Below the pieces are notes generated by a model, which was not told where the DNA came from, did no database searches, and saw only the letters and a program-made list of their open reading frames with translations. A stretch of 64,000 nt of DNA from Mediterranea massiliensis (lineage in GTDB: Bacteria; Bacteroidota; Bacteroidia; Bacteroidales; Bacteroidaceae): the NCBI RefSeq assembly GCF_900128475.1, contig NZ_LT635836.1, positions 62,001 to 126,000 on the forward strand. Direction: 5' to 3'. A program made the position numbers and the translations under genes. Positions 25,616 to 35,264 of this stretch are shown here, in pieces; positions within the stretch are counted from its first letter, which is position 1; the number at the start of each line of letters is the position of its first letter.

Positions 25616-27391
25616 CTATGCAAAGATGTCGCTGCGCTGGATGTAGGCTATCACGTCGCCCTTGTTCACCACGGCGCCCTGCTGGGCACATACTTCCACC
25701 ACACGGCCCGTAAATCCTGTATAAATCTTTTCGTATTCGCCCCACGGCGTGGAGATGTAGCAGAACACCTCGTCGTGCTGGTACTTGCGACCCACAAACG
25801 GGGCAGACGACGGTCCGTCGACCGACACTTCCCACAGCACTTGTCCCCTGGACGGAGCCACCACCGGATCGGCTTTCGCGCGCTTCAGTTTCCTGATTTC
25901 CTCTTCGGACACGGCTCCCTTGGACAGGGCGGCATCCTTGGCGCGCATCAGTTCTTCTTCGAAACGCTTCTTGGCAACTCCCGACTTGTAGTCGCGGTAC
26001 TGACGGTCGTGCATGGCCAGTTCGAAGAGCTCTTCGTCGTCTTCGCCATACTCCCAGCCGTTCTCGTCCATCTCCTTGCGATACTGGTCCAGCGCATCAG
26101 GATAGTTGGACTGCGGGTCGGTATCCACGAATTCGTATCCCTTCTCCTTGGCCAGCTCCACGATTTCGGGCGCCAGCTTGCCGGGCAGGCGTCCGCTCTT
26201 TCCCAGAATCATGTCCCACGTGTGGTTGTCTATCATGGTCCAGCGCTCCTCGCCCTTCACCAGCTGCATGACGTTCATCAGCGCCACGTTCTTGACGTAC
26301 TGGCTGAACGGAGTGACCAGCGGCGGATAGCCCAGCTTCGGCCATACGTACTCCACTTCGTCGAACAGCATCACCAGCAGGTCGTCGATGCTCATCGGAG
26401 GCTGGTTCTTGCTCTTCAATATCATATTGATGCCCGAATGCACTCCCTTCAGGTCGGCCATCATCGAACCCATCATGCCACCGGGCAGTCCGCACTTCAG
26501 CAGCAGCGACGACATGTGCTTGTTGGTGGGGTCCATGAAGTAACCCAGGAAGTCGTCGATAAACTCCTGCGTCATGGCACGTGCCTTCATATAGGCTTTC
26601 ATATTGATTTCGGGTACCTGGAAGCCCTTGTCCTTCAGCATGGCCTGTACGGAGATGACGTCGGGATGCACCTTGCCCCACGACATGGGTTCCATGGCCA
26701 CATCTATAATATCGGCACCGTTCTCGCAGACTTCCAGGATGGAGGCCATGGAGAGGCCCGGACCGCTGTGCCCGTGATATTGGATGATGACTTCGGGATG
26801 GCGTTCCTTGATGGCTTTGGTCAGCCGGCCCAGCATGCCTGGACGGCCGATGCCGGCCATGTCCTTCAGACAGATTTCGGGCGCACCGGCCTCAATCAGC
26901 TTATCGGCAATCTCGGTATAATATTCTACGGTGTGGACCGGCGAATAGGTGATGCACAGCGTAGCCTGCGGAATCATGCCCGCCTCCAACGCATATTTGA
27001 TGGAGGGAATGATGTTGCGGGTCTCGTTCAATCCGCAGAAGATGCGGGTGATGTCCACGCCCTGTGCATGCTTCACCTTGTACATCAGGCGGCGCACATC
27101 GGCAGGTACGGGATACATACGCAAGGCGTTCAATCCCCTGTCCAGCATGTGCGTCTGTATGCCTGCCTCATGAAACGGTTTGGTAAAGGCACGCACGGCC
27201 TTGTTCGGATTTTCGCCATACAGCAGGTTCACTTGCTCGAAAGCACCGCCGTTGGTTTCCACTCTCGCAAAACAGCCCATCTCGACAATCAGCGGAGCAA
27301 TGCGCACCAACTGGTCCACCCTCGGCTGATACTTGCCGGAAGATTGCCACATGTCCCGATAGACGAGACTGAACTTAATTCCTTTTTTCAT
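25616..27391 (-). CDS. OadA/PycB-like carboxyltransferase subunit
   Basis: 591 aa. The first 460 residues form the carboxyltransferase TIM barrel of oxaloacetate decarboxylase alpha / pyruvate carboxylase B: SLVYRDMWQS at the start, FARVETNGGAFEQ, ICLKDMAGIG and YHGHSGPGLSMAS with metal-ligand histidines. The C-terminal 80 residues resemble a biotinyl/lipoyl domain (GFTGRVVEVCAQQGAVVNKG), but the normal EAMKM biotinylation site is absent; the chain ends at AYIQRSDIFA. Biotin is probably supplied by a separate carrier protein, or this domain has another role. Confidence 0.85.
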   Translation of the reverse strand: MKKGIKFSLVYRDMWQSSGKYQPRVDQLVRIAPLIVEMGCFARVETNGGAFEQVNLLYGENPNKAVRAFTKPFHEAGIQTHMLDRGLNALRMYPVPADVRRLMYKVKHAQGVDITRIFCGLNETRNIIPSIKYALEAGMIPQATLCITYSPVHTVEYYTEIADKLIEAGAPEICLKDMAGIGRPGMLGRLTKAIKERHPEVIIQYHGHSGPGLSMASILEVCENGADIIDVAMEPMSWGKVHPDVISVQAMLKDKGFQVPEINMKAYMKARAMTQEFIDDFLGYFMDPTNKHMSSLLLKCGLPGGMMGSMMADLKGVHSGINMILKSKNQPPMSIDDLLVMLFDEVEYVWPKLGYPPLVTPFSQYVKNVALMNVMQLVKGEERWTMIDNHTWDMILGKSGRLPGKLAPEIVELAKEKGYEFVDTDPQSNYPDALDQYRKEMDENGWEYGEDDEELFELAMHDRQYRDYKSGVAKKRFEEELMRAKDAALSKGAVSEEEIRKLKRAKADPVVAPSRGQVLWEVSVDGPSSAPFVGRKYQHDEVFCYISTPWGEYEKIYTGFTGRVVEVCAQQGAVVNKGDVIAYIQRSDIFA

Positions 27392-27436
27392 CGTAGTCTG
27401 GTATTAGTGATTTTTGTTGGGTTAACTTAACAATTA

Positions 27437-27444
27437 CAAATATA
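27437..27444 (-). promoter_or_regulatory. -7 element of the OadA-like gene
   Basis: CAAATATA reads TATATTTG on the minus strand, 46 nt before the start codon. Confidence 0.55.
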
Positions 27445-27605
27445 GCGGTTTCTTTTGACATATCGATATTTATATACCGAAAATATTCCGTGCAAAAGAT
27501 ATGTTATATATCATATTGTCACCAGCCCGCGTCAATTTAGGATATAAAAATCCGTTCCGGAGATAAATTTTCTACCACTTCCCGGTACCGATTGTGATTT
27601 TTTTA

Positions 27606-27613
27606 TAGCTTTG
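27606..27613 (+). promoter_or_regulatory. -7 element of the M16 peptidase gene
   Basis: TAGCTTTG fits TAnnTTTG and lies 50 nt before the ATG at 27664. Confidence 0.6.
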
Positions 27614-27663
27614 TATACAGATTAACTATCAAAGACACATCAACCGAAAAAAAATGTAAAGTT

Positions 27664-30567
27664 ATGAAATTCATGAAACTGAAAATGCTGCTATGTCTGG
27701 CTATAGCCGTCATAGCTATGCCCGCATTCAGCCAGGGCCTGAAGGCATTCCAACTGAAAAACGGCCTTTCCGTATATATATGGGAAGACGAGTCCAAATC
27801 GGACGTATTCGGACTGGTCGGCGTACGCGTCGGCTCCATCAACGACCCGGAAGCCTATACGGGACTGGCCCACTACCTGGAGCACGTCATGTTCAAGGGA
27901 ACGGACAACATCGGTGCCCTCAACTGGGCCGAAGAAGAACCTATCTATAAGGAAATCATCGCCAAATATGACCAGCGGGCCGCCGAAACCGACCCCGTCA
28001 AGAAAGACGCCCTGAACCAGGAAATCAACGAACTGACCCTGAAGGCCGGTAAAATCAGCCTGCCGACGGAATATTCCAGCCTGATGGAAAGCATCGGAGC
28101 CAAGGGTGTGAATGCCGCCACCAGCTACGACTACACGTTCTATCACAGCTCTTTCCCGGCCTATCAGATCAACAAATGGCTCGAAATCTCCTCGCAGCGT
28201 TTCATCCATCCCGTGTTCCGCTCCTTCCAGCCGGAACTGGAAAACGTGTACGAAGAGTATAACCGCGCGCAGGACAACCCCAACCAGGCCGTGAGCAGCT
28301 TCTTCATGAGCAAGGCCTTCGAAGGCTTCCCCTACTCGCGCGACATCATCGGCCTGCCCGAACACTTGAAAAACCCGCAGCTGAGCAAGCTCATCGAATT
28401 CTACGATACCTGGTACGTGCCTGAGAACATGGTACTGGTGCTGGTGGGCAACGTCAACGCCCAGCAGGTAGCAGGACGCATCGCAGGCACCTTCGGACGC
28501 CTCGCCAGGAAACCGATGCCGGCACGCAAGGAATATACGGGCACCAGCATCCAGGGACGCAAGCAGTACACCGAAAAGATTGGCTACTATCCGCAAGTGG
28601 CCATGGTGTTCAACGGCGTGCCTGCCGGACACCCCGATGAGGACGCCCTCGACATCGCCCTGTCCCTGCTGAGCAACAGCAGCCAGACGGGTGCGCTGGA
28701 CAAGCTGGTGCTGGACGGCGAACTGACCAGCGCCGGAGCCTATGCGCAGACCTTCCGCGAGCAGGGACGTTCGGTCGTGGTCAGCATCCCGCTCTACGAC
28801 GAGAACCAGCGCCGCTTCGAGTCGAACAAGAGTGCCGAGAAGAAAGCGGTGGAAGCCATCGAGCAGATTGCGAACGGAGCGTTCGAAGACTGGAAAATCA
28901 ACGCCATCAAGGCGGAAATGTGCCGCCAGTTCGACCTGGCCATGGAGAAGAACGAGCAGAAAGCCATGATTCTGATGAACGCCTTCTGCAACGGACAGGA
29001 CCTGAACGAGATACTGAACTACAAGGACAAAATCATGGCCGTGACCAACGACGACGTGAAGCGTGTGGCCAAGCAATACCTGTCCAAGAACTACCTGGCC
29101 CTCTACATCGAGCAGGGCAAAGCCAAGAAGAACGAGAAGATAGCCAAGCCCAACTACAAGCCGGTAGAACCGCCCGTGGGCCAGCAGTCGCTCTACGCCC
29201 TGCAGTTCAAGAACCTGCCCATCGGCCACGTGGCCGAGAACTTCCTCGACTTCAGCGACGTGCAGGTGAAGCAGCTGAACGACCGGTCCAAGGTGTACTA
29301 TACGCCCAACAAGGAGAACAACATCTTCCAGCTCGTCCTGCAATATGGTGCCGGAACGGATGAATTCCCCAAACTGGACATTGCCGCCAGCCTGATGAAC
29401 AATGCCGGCGTGATGGGCCTCTACGAACCGCAACAGCTGAAGGAGGAACTGAGCAAGCTGAACGCTACCTGCTACGTGTCGGCCAGCTCCAACTACCTGA
29501 CCATCGTGATGGAAGGTTTCGAGGAAACGCTGCCCCAGGCCTGCCAGCTCCTGTCCCGACAGATACTGATGCCCAAACTGGACGACAAGCAGCTGGCCCA
29601 GCTGAAGGGAAACATCCTGAGTACCCGCCAGCAGCGCAAGGAGAACGTCAGCACCCTGAACGAAGCCCTGCGCCAGTACCTGCTCTACGGCGACAAGTCG
29701 GACTACATCGACGAACTGACCGACAAGGAAGTGCTGGAGCTGCAAATCTCGGAACTGACCGGCGACATCAACCGCGCCTCCAACTTCGAATCAAAGATTT
29801 TCTATACCGGCACCCTGCCGTTCGACAACGTCTACACCATCCTGAGCCAGAACCTCCCGCTGGTAGCCAACGAACGCCCGTCCGAATCGCCGCGCGTGAA
29901 GCCCATGCAGAGCGTCAGCGAAAACACCATCTACTTCCTGCCGAACAGCGATGCCGAACAGGCACAGATCCACTTCTACCTGCCCATGCAGACGGCCGAC
30001 AAGAAGGATGACGTGCTGCGCGACGCCTTCAACCAGTACTTCGGCCTGGACTTCACGGGACTGGTACTGAACGAAATCCGCGAGAAACGCTCCATGGCCT
30101 ACACGGCCTATGCCTACGCCGCCACGCAGGGAATAGCCGGCAAAGCCAGCTACCTGTACGGAAGCATCGGTACGCAGAACGACAAGGCCAACGATGCCGT
30201 CGACGTGTTCATGGGACTCATCAACGACATGCCGCAGAACGCCGACCGCATCGACAACATCAAGAGCTACCTGCGCCAGTCGGCCCTGACCAACCATCCC
30301 GACTTCCGCACCAAAGCGATGTATCTGGTGAACCTCGGCTACCAGGGCTATACCGAAGACCCGGCCAAGGAGCAGTTGCCGCAAATCGATGCCCTGACCT
30401 TCGACGACATTGTGAAGTTCTACAAGGAAAACATCCAGGGCAAGCCCTATGCCATCGCCATCATGGGCAACCCCAAGATGATAGACTTGAAGAAGTTGGA
30501 GAAATATGGCAAGGTGGTGAAACTGAACGACAAGAAGCTGTTCAACACGACAGACACGCTGTTCTGA
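27664..30567 (+). CDS. Secreted M16 family zinc peptidase (two-domain, insulinase-like)
   Basis: 967 aa. A signal peptide ends near MPAFSQG. The N-terminal half has the inverted zinc motif HxxEH in GLAHYLEHVMFKGT (near residue 75) and the downstream glutamate in ENVYEEYNRAQDN. The C-terminal half repeats the fold without the zinc motif (GLDFTGLVLNEIREKRSMAY), as in full-length pitrilysins. It degrades peptides in the periplasm. Codon use is strongly GC-rich, which creates long spurious frames on the opposite strand. Confidence 0.93.
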   Translation: MKFMKLKMLLCLAIAVIAMPAFSQGLKAFQLKNGLSVYIWEDESKSDVFGLVGVRVGSINDPEAYTGLAHYLEHVMFKGTDNIGALNWAEEEPIYKEIIAKYDQRAAETDPVKKDALNQEINELTLKAGKISLPTEYSSLMESIGAKGVNAATSYDYTFYHSSFPAYQINKWLEISSQRFIHPVFRSFQPELENVYEEYNRAQDNPNQAVSSFFMSKAFEGFPYSRDIIGLPEHLKNPQLSKLIEFYDTWYVPENMVLVLVGNVNAQQVAGRIAGTFGRLARKPMPARKEYTGTSIQGRKQYTEKIGYYPQVAMVFNGVPAGHPDEDALDIALSLLSNSSQTGALDKLVLDGELTSAGAYAQTFREQGRSVVVSIPLYDENQRRFESNKSAEKKAVEAIEQIANGAFEDWKINAIKAEMCRQFDLAMEKNEQKAMILMNAFCNGQDLNEILNYKDKIMAVTNDDVKRVAKQYLSKNYLALYIEQGKAKKNEKIAKPNYKPVEPPVGQQSLYALQFKNLPIGHVAENFLDFSDVQVKQLNDRSKVYYTPNKENNIFQLVLQYGAGTDEFPKLDIAASLMNNAGVMGLYEPQQLKEELSKLNATCYVSASSNYLTIVMEGFEETLPQACQLLSRQILMPKLDDKQLAQLKGNILSTRQQRKENVSTLNEALRQYLLYGDKSDYIDELTDKEVLELQISELTGDINRASNFESKIFYTGTLPFDNVYTILSQNLPLVANERPSESPRVKPMQSVSENTIYFLPNSDAEQAQIHFYLPMQTADKKDDVLRDAFNQYFGLDFTGLVLNEIREKRSMAYTAYAYAATQGIAGKASYLYGSIGTQNDKANDAVDVFMGLINDMPQNADRIDNIKSYLRQSALTNHPDFRTKAMYLVNLGYQGYTEDPAKEQLPQIDALTFDDIVKFYKENIQGKPYAIAIMGNPKMIDLKKLEKYGKVVKLNDKKLFNTTDTLF

Positions 30568-30604
30568 CGGGGACAGCCCGCAACCACCCGCCGGATGGCA
30601 TCCT

Positions 30605-30719
30605 CACGAAGCACTGCATGACCCTCTGACGAAGTGCTTCGTGAGGGGGTGACGAAGCACTGCATGAGGGGGTAACGAAGCACTGCGTCAGACCCTGAGA
30701 AAGCACTTCGTCGGGATAC
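30605..30719. repeat. 23-bp tandem repeat array (5 units)
   Basis: Units start at 30605, 30628, 30651, 30674 and 30697. The core is ACGAAGCACTGC; unit 2 carries an altered ACGAAGTGCTTC. It lies between the convergent M16 peptidase and TRIC genes. The period is not a multiple of three and there are no unique spacers. Position and unit length recall the 22-bp array at 7998, though the sequences differ. Confidence 0.75.
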
Positions 30720-30736
30720 CATAAATAAAGAAACTG

Positions 30737-31354
30737 TCAGGCATGCCCCGACAGCGTCGGCAGGCAAATCTTGTACTTCACGGCCAGAATGCGCGTCAGG
30801 AAAACCACAATACCGCAGGCTATCTGACAGATGTAATCGTCCACCTGTGCCAGCGCGCACACCCAGTAGACCAATCCGCCTACCACGCAGGCCACCGCAT
30901 AAATCTCCTTACGGAATATCAGCGGGATTTCGTTGATGAACACGTCGCGGATAACGCCGCCCGCAGCACCCGTCATGCTGCCCATGATGATGGCCACCCA
31001 GAAAGGATAACCCAGCGACAGACTCTTGCCCACACCTACGACCGTAAACAGGGCCAGGCCAATGGTATCGAAAAAGAAAAACGTGTTGTTCAGATGGATG
31101 AGGTGCTTGCCGAACATGGTCACGAAGATCAGGGCAAGACCCGTACAGATGAGATAAATAGGATCGGTCATCCAGCCGGGCGTCACGTCGAGCAGCAAGT
31201 CGCGCAGCGTACCACCGCCCACAGCCGTGGCAAAACCAACCACATAAGCGCCAAACCAGTCAAAGCGTTTGGCCGAGGCCAGACGGATGCCGCTGATAGC
31301 AAAAGCAAACGTCCCCACAAAATCGAGTATCTGAACAAATGTAGGCATATACAT
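30737..31354 (-). CDS. Trimeric intracellular cation (TRIC/UPF0126) channel family protein
   Basis: 205 aa, seven predicted membrane helices arranged as two repeats: GTFAFAISGIRLA with VGFATAVGGGTLRDLLL in the first and FTVVGVGKSL with IIMGSMTGAAGGVIRDVF in the second. The GGG/GG-xx-RD pairs are the signature of TRIC/UPF0126 (YicG-like) proteins, which form homotrimeric K+-permeable channels or transporters. Located in the inner membrane. It converges with the M16 gene across the tandem-repeat array. Confidence 0.9.
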   Translation of the reverse strand: MYMPTFVQILDFVGTFAFAISGIRLASAKRFDWFGAYVVGFATAVGGGTLRDLLLDVTPGWMTDPIYLICTGLALIFVTMFGKHLIHLNNTFFFFDTIGLALFTVVGVGKSLSLGYPFWVAIIMGSMTGAAGGVIRDVFINEIPLIFRKEIYAVACVVGGLVYWVCALAQVDDYICQIACGIVVFLTRILAVKYKICLPTLSGHA

Positions 31355-31397
31355 GAAATTTCCTGCAAAGTAACGAATAAAATTCCATTAGAAAACG

Positions 31398-31405
31398 TAC
31401 TTTTG
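31398..31405 (+). promoter_or_regulatory. -7 element of wecB
   Basis: TACTTTTG fits TAnnTTTG, 24 nt before the ATG at 31430. Confidence 0.55.
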
Positions 31406-31429
31406 TGAAAGATTTAAAAGGTTCGACTC

Positions 31430-32515
31430 ATGAAAATAACCATTGTAGCGGGCGCACGCCCCAATTTTATGAAAATAGCTCCCCTGTGCCGCGCCATGGA
31501 CGCCGCACGCGAAGCGGGTCAGGACATTACCTACCGGGTGGTCTATACCGGTCCGGAAAACGACCCGGCCCTGGAGCCCTCCCTCTTTTCCGACCTGGAC
31601 ATGAAGAAACCCGACGCTTATCTGGGCGTCACGGGCACCGACCATTCGCAGGTGACGGCCGACATCATGCTGGCTTTCGAAAAGGAACTCAACGCCCACC
31701 CGGCACAGACAGTGCTGGTGGTCGACGACATGACAGCCACCATGAGCTGCGCCATCGTGGCCAAAAAGCGCGGACTGAAGGTGGCACACGTCATCGCCGG
31801 TACCCGCTCGTTCGACATGAACATGCCGCGCGAGGTGAACCGCACCATTGTCGACGCCATCTCCGACTACCTGTTTGCCGCCAGCATGGCCGCCAACCGC
31901 AACCTGAACCAGGAAGGCATGATACCGGAATACATCCACTACGTGGGCAACATCCTGATGGATACCATCCGCTACAACCGCCACCGCCTGCTGCAACCCG
32001 TCTGGTTCGACTCCCTCGGACTGAAGAAAGGCTGCTACCTGCTGCTCACGCTGAACCGCCGCGAACTGATCCAGCAGCGGCACGTGCTCCAGTCCCTGCT
32101 GCAGACCATCCTCGACCGGGCCAATGGAGTTCCCGTCGTGGCTCCCCTGCATCCCTACGTGCAGCAGGCCATCCTGGCAACGGGCATCAACGCCCCCAAC
32201 CTGCACATCCTGCCGCCGCAAAGCTATCTGCACTTCGGCTTCCTCATCAACCAGGCACGCGGCATCGTCACCGACTCCGGAAACATTGCCGAAGAAGCCA
32301 CCTTCCTCGACGTGCCCTGCATCACGCTGAACACCTATGCCGAGCATCCCGAGACGTGGCGCATCGGCACCAACGAACTGGTAGGCGAAAACACCTTCGC
32401 CCTGTCGGCCTCTCTGGAGAAGATGCTGAAAGGCGAATGGAAGCACAGCACCCTGCCCGAACGCTGGGACGGACGCACGGCCGAACGCATCGTGCAGGTA
32501 TTGCTGAAAAAATAA
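31430..32515 (+). CDS. wecB: UDP-N-acetylglucosamine 2-epimerase (non-hydrolysing)
   Basis: 361 aa, the usual family size. The start, KITIVAGARPNFMKIAPLCR, is the classic N-terminal motif. GLKVAHVIAGTRSFDMNMPREVNR contains the conserved Glu-Asn-Arg substrate segment, and the C-terminal part has TDSGNIAEEATFLDVPC, the UDP-binding DSGG-x-QEE-like motif in variant form (DSGNIAEEA). It converts UDP-GlcNAc to UDP-ManNAc for surface glycans. It is monocistronic, with a good -7 element. Confidence 0.9.
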   Translation: MKITIVAGARPNFMKIAPLCRAMDAAREAGQDITYRVVYTGPENDPALEPSLFSDLDMKKPDAYLGVTGTDHSQVTADIMLAFEKELNAHPAQTVLVVDDMTATMSCAIVAKKRGLKVAHVIAGTRSFDMNMPREVNRTIVDAISDYLFAASMAANRNLNQEGMIPEYIHYVGNILMDTIRYNRHRLLQPVWFDSLGLKKGCYLLLTLNRRELIQQRHVLQSLLQTILDRANGVPVVAPLHPYVQQAILATGINAPNLHILPPQSYLHFGFLINQARGIVTDSGNIAEEATFLDVPCITLNTYAEHPETWRIGTNELVGENTFALSASLEKMLKGEWKHSTLPERWDGRTAERIVQVLLKK

Positions 32516-32636
32516 TTATTAGTATTTGGGAACTGAGAATTAAGAAATAGATACATACCCAAGGGATGTTTTCCATATTTTTATAATCTCAATTCCCAAA
32601 TAATCCAAATTTGCTTCTTATTTGCTTGCAAATTAC

Positions 32637-32644
32637 TACCTTTG
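32637..32644 (+). promoter_or_regulatory. -7 element of the DUF5686 gene
   Basis: TACCTTTG matches the consensus and lies 19 nt before the ATG at 32664; this short gap also shows that the start is 32664 rather than the upstream in-frame codon. Confidence 0.6.
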
Positions 32645-32663
32645 CAGTTCCATTATAATAGAT

Positions 32664-35252
32664 ATGAAGCAACTTTATATAACCCTCACCCTCCTGGCAG
32701 TGATGCTTTTCACCCAGCTCACGGGGGTATCCGCACAAATCAAAGGCGTCGTAACCGACTCCATCACCAACGAACCCTTGCTTTACGTCACCGTCCAGTA
32801 CGAAGGCAAAGGCGTGGGAGCCATTACCAACGGCGAAGGAGAATATACAGTCGAAACCCGCAGAGGCTGGGACGAGCTGACCTTTTCCACCATCGGTTAC
32901 ATAACCAAGAAAATCAAGATCAAGCCGGGACAGAAGGTGCTGAACGTCAAGATGTCGCCCGACGACATCATGCTGGCCGAAGTGGTGGTAAAGCCGAAGA
33001 AAGAAAAATACTCCCGGAAGAACAATCCGGCCGTAGACTTCATGCGCAAGGTCATCGACCACAAGAAGCAGCTGAAGCTGGAGGAGAATGACTTCTACCA
33101 ATACCAGAAATACGAGAAGATGAAGATGTCGCTCAACGACGTCACGCCGGAGAAGATGGAGAAAGGCCTCTACAAGAAGTTCTCCTTCTTCAAGGACCAA
33201 GTGGAAACGTCGCCCAAGACCGGCAAGCAGATTCTGCCCATCTCCATCAAGGAAACGGCCTCGCGCACCATCTACCGCAAGAGTCCGCGCAGCGAAAAGA
33301 CCATCATCGAAGGCATGAACTCGACGGGCATCGAGGAATTCTTCAGTACCGGCGACATGCTGGGCACCATCCTGAACGACGTCTTCTCGGACGTAAACAT
33401 CTACGACGACGACATCCGCCTGCTGCAACGCCGCTTCGTCAGCCCCATCGGGCGCGGCGCCATCTCGTTCTACAAATACTATCTGATGGACACCTTGATG
33501 GTGGACCAGCAGGAATGTGTGCACCTGACGTTCGTGCCCAACAACCCGCAGGACTTCGGCTTTACGGGCCACCTGTATGTGGTGAAGGACTCCACCTACG
33601 CCGTGAAGAAGTGTACCATGAACCTGCCGAAAAAGACGGGAGTCAACTTCGTGGAGAACCTGGACATCGTCCAGCAGTTCGAACAGCTGCCCGACAGCAA
33701 CTGGGTGCTGACCGACGACGACATGACCGTCGAACTGGCTCTGATGAAGGGCATCCAGGGACTGGAAGTGCAACGTACCACCAAATATTCGAAATACAGT
33801 TTTGACGAGATAGAGCCCCGCCTCTTCCGTCTGAAAGGAAAAGTCATCAAGGAAGCCAACATGCTGGCCAAGAGCGACGAGTATTGGGCGGAAGTACGCC
33901 AGGTGCCCCTCACCAAGAAGGAGAGTACCATGGACATCTTCATGAACCGCATCGAGCAGATACCGGGATTCAAGATCATCATCTTCGGTGCCAAGGCGTT
34001 GATTGAAAACTTTGTGGAGACAGGAAACAAGGACCATCCCAGCAAGTTCGACTTCGGCCCCATCAACACCATCATTACCAGCAACTATGTGAACGGAGCC
34101 CGTTTCCGTCTGAGCGGTATGACCACCGGCAATCTGGATCCCCACTGGAACTTCAGCGGATATGGTGCCTACGGTACGCGCGACAAGAAATGGTTCTACT
34201 CCGGACAGGTGGCCTATTCGTTCAACAAGCGCGAATATGTATTGTGGGAGTTCCCCAAACATTATATCTCCGCCAAATACACCTACGACGTCATGTCGCC
34301 CGTAGACAAGTATCTGGAGACCGACAAGGACAACATGTTCGTGGGTTGGAAATGGACCACCGTCGACCAGCTGTCCTACATCCGCGACGCCACCATCAAC
34401 TACGAACTGGAGACCAATACGGGATTCTCCGTCAAGGCCATGCTGCGCCACCGCAACGACCAGCCCGCCGGCATCCTGCAATACTGGCGCAACGATGGTG
34501 AGACACCCGGCGTGAAGGGCGACAAGAACACCTTCGTCCACGACATCACCACGGCCGAAGTGGGTGTGACCCTGCGATATGCTCCGGGCGAGACCTTCGT
34601 CAACACCAAGCAGCGCCGCGTACCCGTATCGCTGGACGCACCCCAGTTCACCCTGTCGCACACAGCCGGCTTCAAGGGCGTGCTGGGAGGTGAATACAAC
34701 TTCAACCTCACCGAAATCGGCCTGCGCAAACGCTTCTGGTTCGGTTCGTGGGGCAAGATTGACATCACCGCCCGTGCCGGTGCCCAGTGGAACAAGGTGC
34801 CCTTCCCCCTGCTGAACCTCCCCATGGCCAATCTGTCGTACATCACCCAGCACAACGAATCGTTCTCGCTCATCAACAACATGGAGTTCCTGAACGACCG
34901 CTACGGCTCGCTGGCCCTGAGCTACGACATGAACGGCAAGCTCTTCAACCGCATCCCGCTGCTGAAGAAGCTGAAGTGGCGCGAAATGTTCCGCATCCGC
35001 GGCCTGTGGGGAACACTGACCGACAAGAACAACCCTTACAAGAGCCATGACCCGGACCTCTTCCTCTTCCCTACCCGCAACGGTGTGCCTACCAGCTACG
35101 TCATGGGCAAGACACCTTATGTGGAGGCCAGTGTGGGAATCTATAACATCTTCAAGCTGCTGCACATCGAATACGTGCGCCGCCTCACCTACACCGACAT
35201 CCCCGGCGTGAAGAAGGATGGTATCCGCTTCATGATCATGATGATATTTTAA
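32664..35252 (+). CDS. DUF5686 outer-membrane protein with carboxypeptidase-like domain
   Basis: 862 aa. A signal peptide ends near GVSAQ. A carboxypeptidase-regulatory-like (CarboxypepD_reg) beta-sandwich follows: IKGVVTDSITNEPLLYVTV and GVGAITNGEGEYTV. The rest matches DUF5686 of Bacteroidetes: KNNPAVDFMRKVI, YQYQKYEKMKMSLND, and a C-terminal beta-barrel with strands ending in GIRFMIMMIF. It is presumed to sit in the outer membrane; its role is unknown. The stop codon is 12 nt before the rarA start, so the two may be co-transcribed. Confidence 0.9.
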   Translation: MKQLYITLTLLAVMLFTQLTGVSAQIKGVVTDSITNEPLLYVTVQYEGKGVGAITNGEGEYTVETRRGWDELTFSTIGYITKKIKIKPGQKVLNVKMSPDDIMLAEVVVKPKKEKYSRKNNPAVDFMRKVIDHKKQLKLEENDFYQYQKYEKMKMSLNDVTPEKMEKGLYKKFSFFKDQVETSPKTGKQILPISIKETASRTIYRKSPRSEKTIIEGMNSTGIEEFFSTGDMLGTILNDVFSDVNIYDDDIRLLQRRFVSPIGRGAISFYKYYLMDTLMVDQQECVHLTFVPNNPQDFGFTGHLYVVKDSTYAVKKCTMNLPKKTGVNFVENLDIVQQFEQLPDSNWVLTDDDMTVELALMKGIQGLEVQRTTKYSKYSFDEIEPRLFRLKGKVIKEANMLAKSDEYWAEVRQVPLTKKESTMDIFMNRIEQIPGFKIIIFGAKALIENFVETGNKDHPSKFDFGPINTIITSNYVNGARFRLSGMTTGNLDPHWNFSGYGAYGTRDKKWFYSGQVAYSFNKREYVLWEFPKHYISAKYTYDVMSPVDKYLETDKDNMFVGWKWTTVDQLSYIRDATINYELETNTGFSVKAMLRHRNDQPAGILQYWRNDGETPGVKGDKNTFVHDITTAEVGVTLRYAPGETFVNTKQRRVPVSLDAPQFTLSHTAGFKGVLGGEYNFNLTEIGLRKRFWFGSWGKIDITARAGAQWNKVPFPLLNLPMANLSYITQHNESFSLINNMEFLNDRYGSLALSYDMNGKLFNRIPLLKKLKWREMFRIRGLWGTLTDKNNPYKSHDPDLFLFPTRNGVPTSYVMGKTPYVEASVGIYNIFKLLHIEYVRRLTYTDIPGVKKDGIRFMIMMIF

Positions 35253-35264
35253 GAACATACGAAC

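Noticed and set aside
25523..27430. 635-aa ORF opposite the OadA-like gene
   Set aside because: Composition (His/Arg-rich, no motif) is typical of an antisense shadow of a real gene.
27691..29745. 684-aa ORF opposite the M16 peptidase gene
   Set aside because: The M16 gene on the plus strand has clear catalytic motifs; the long antisense frame results from GC-rich third positions.
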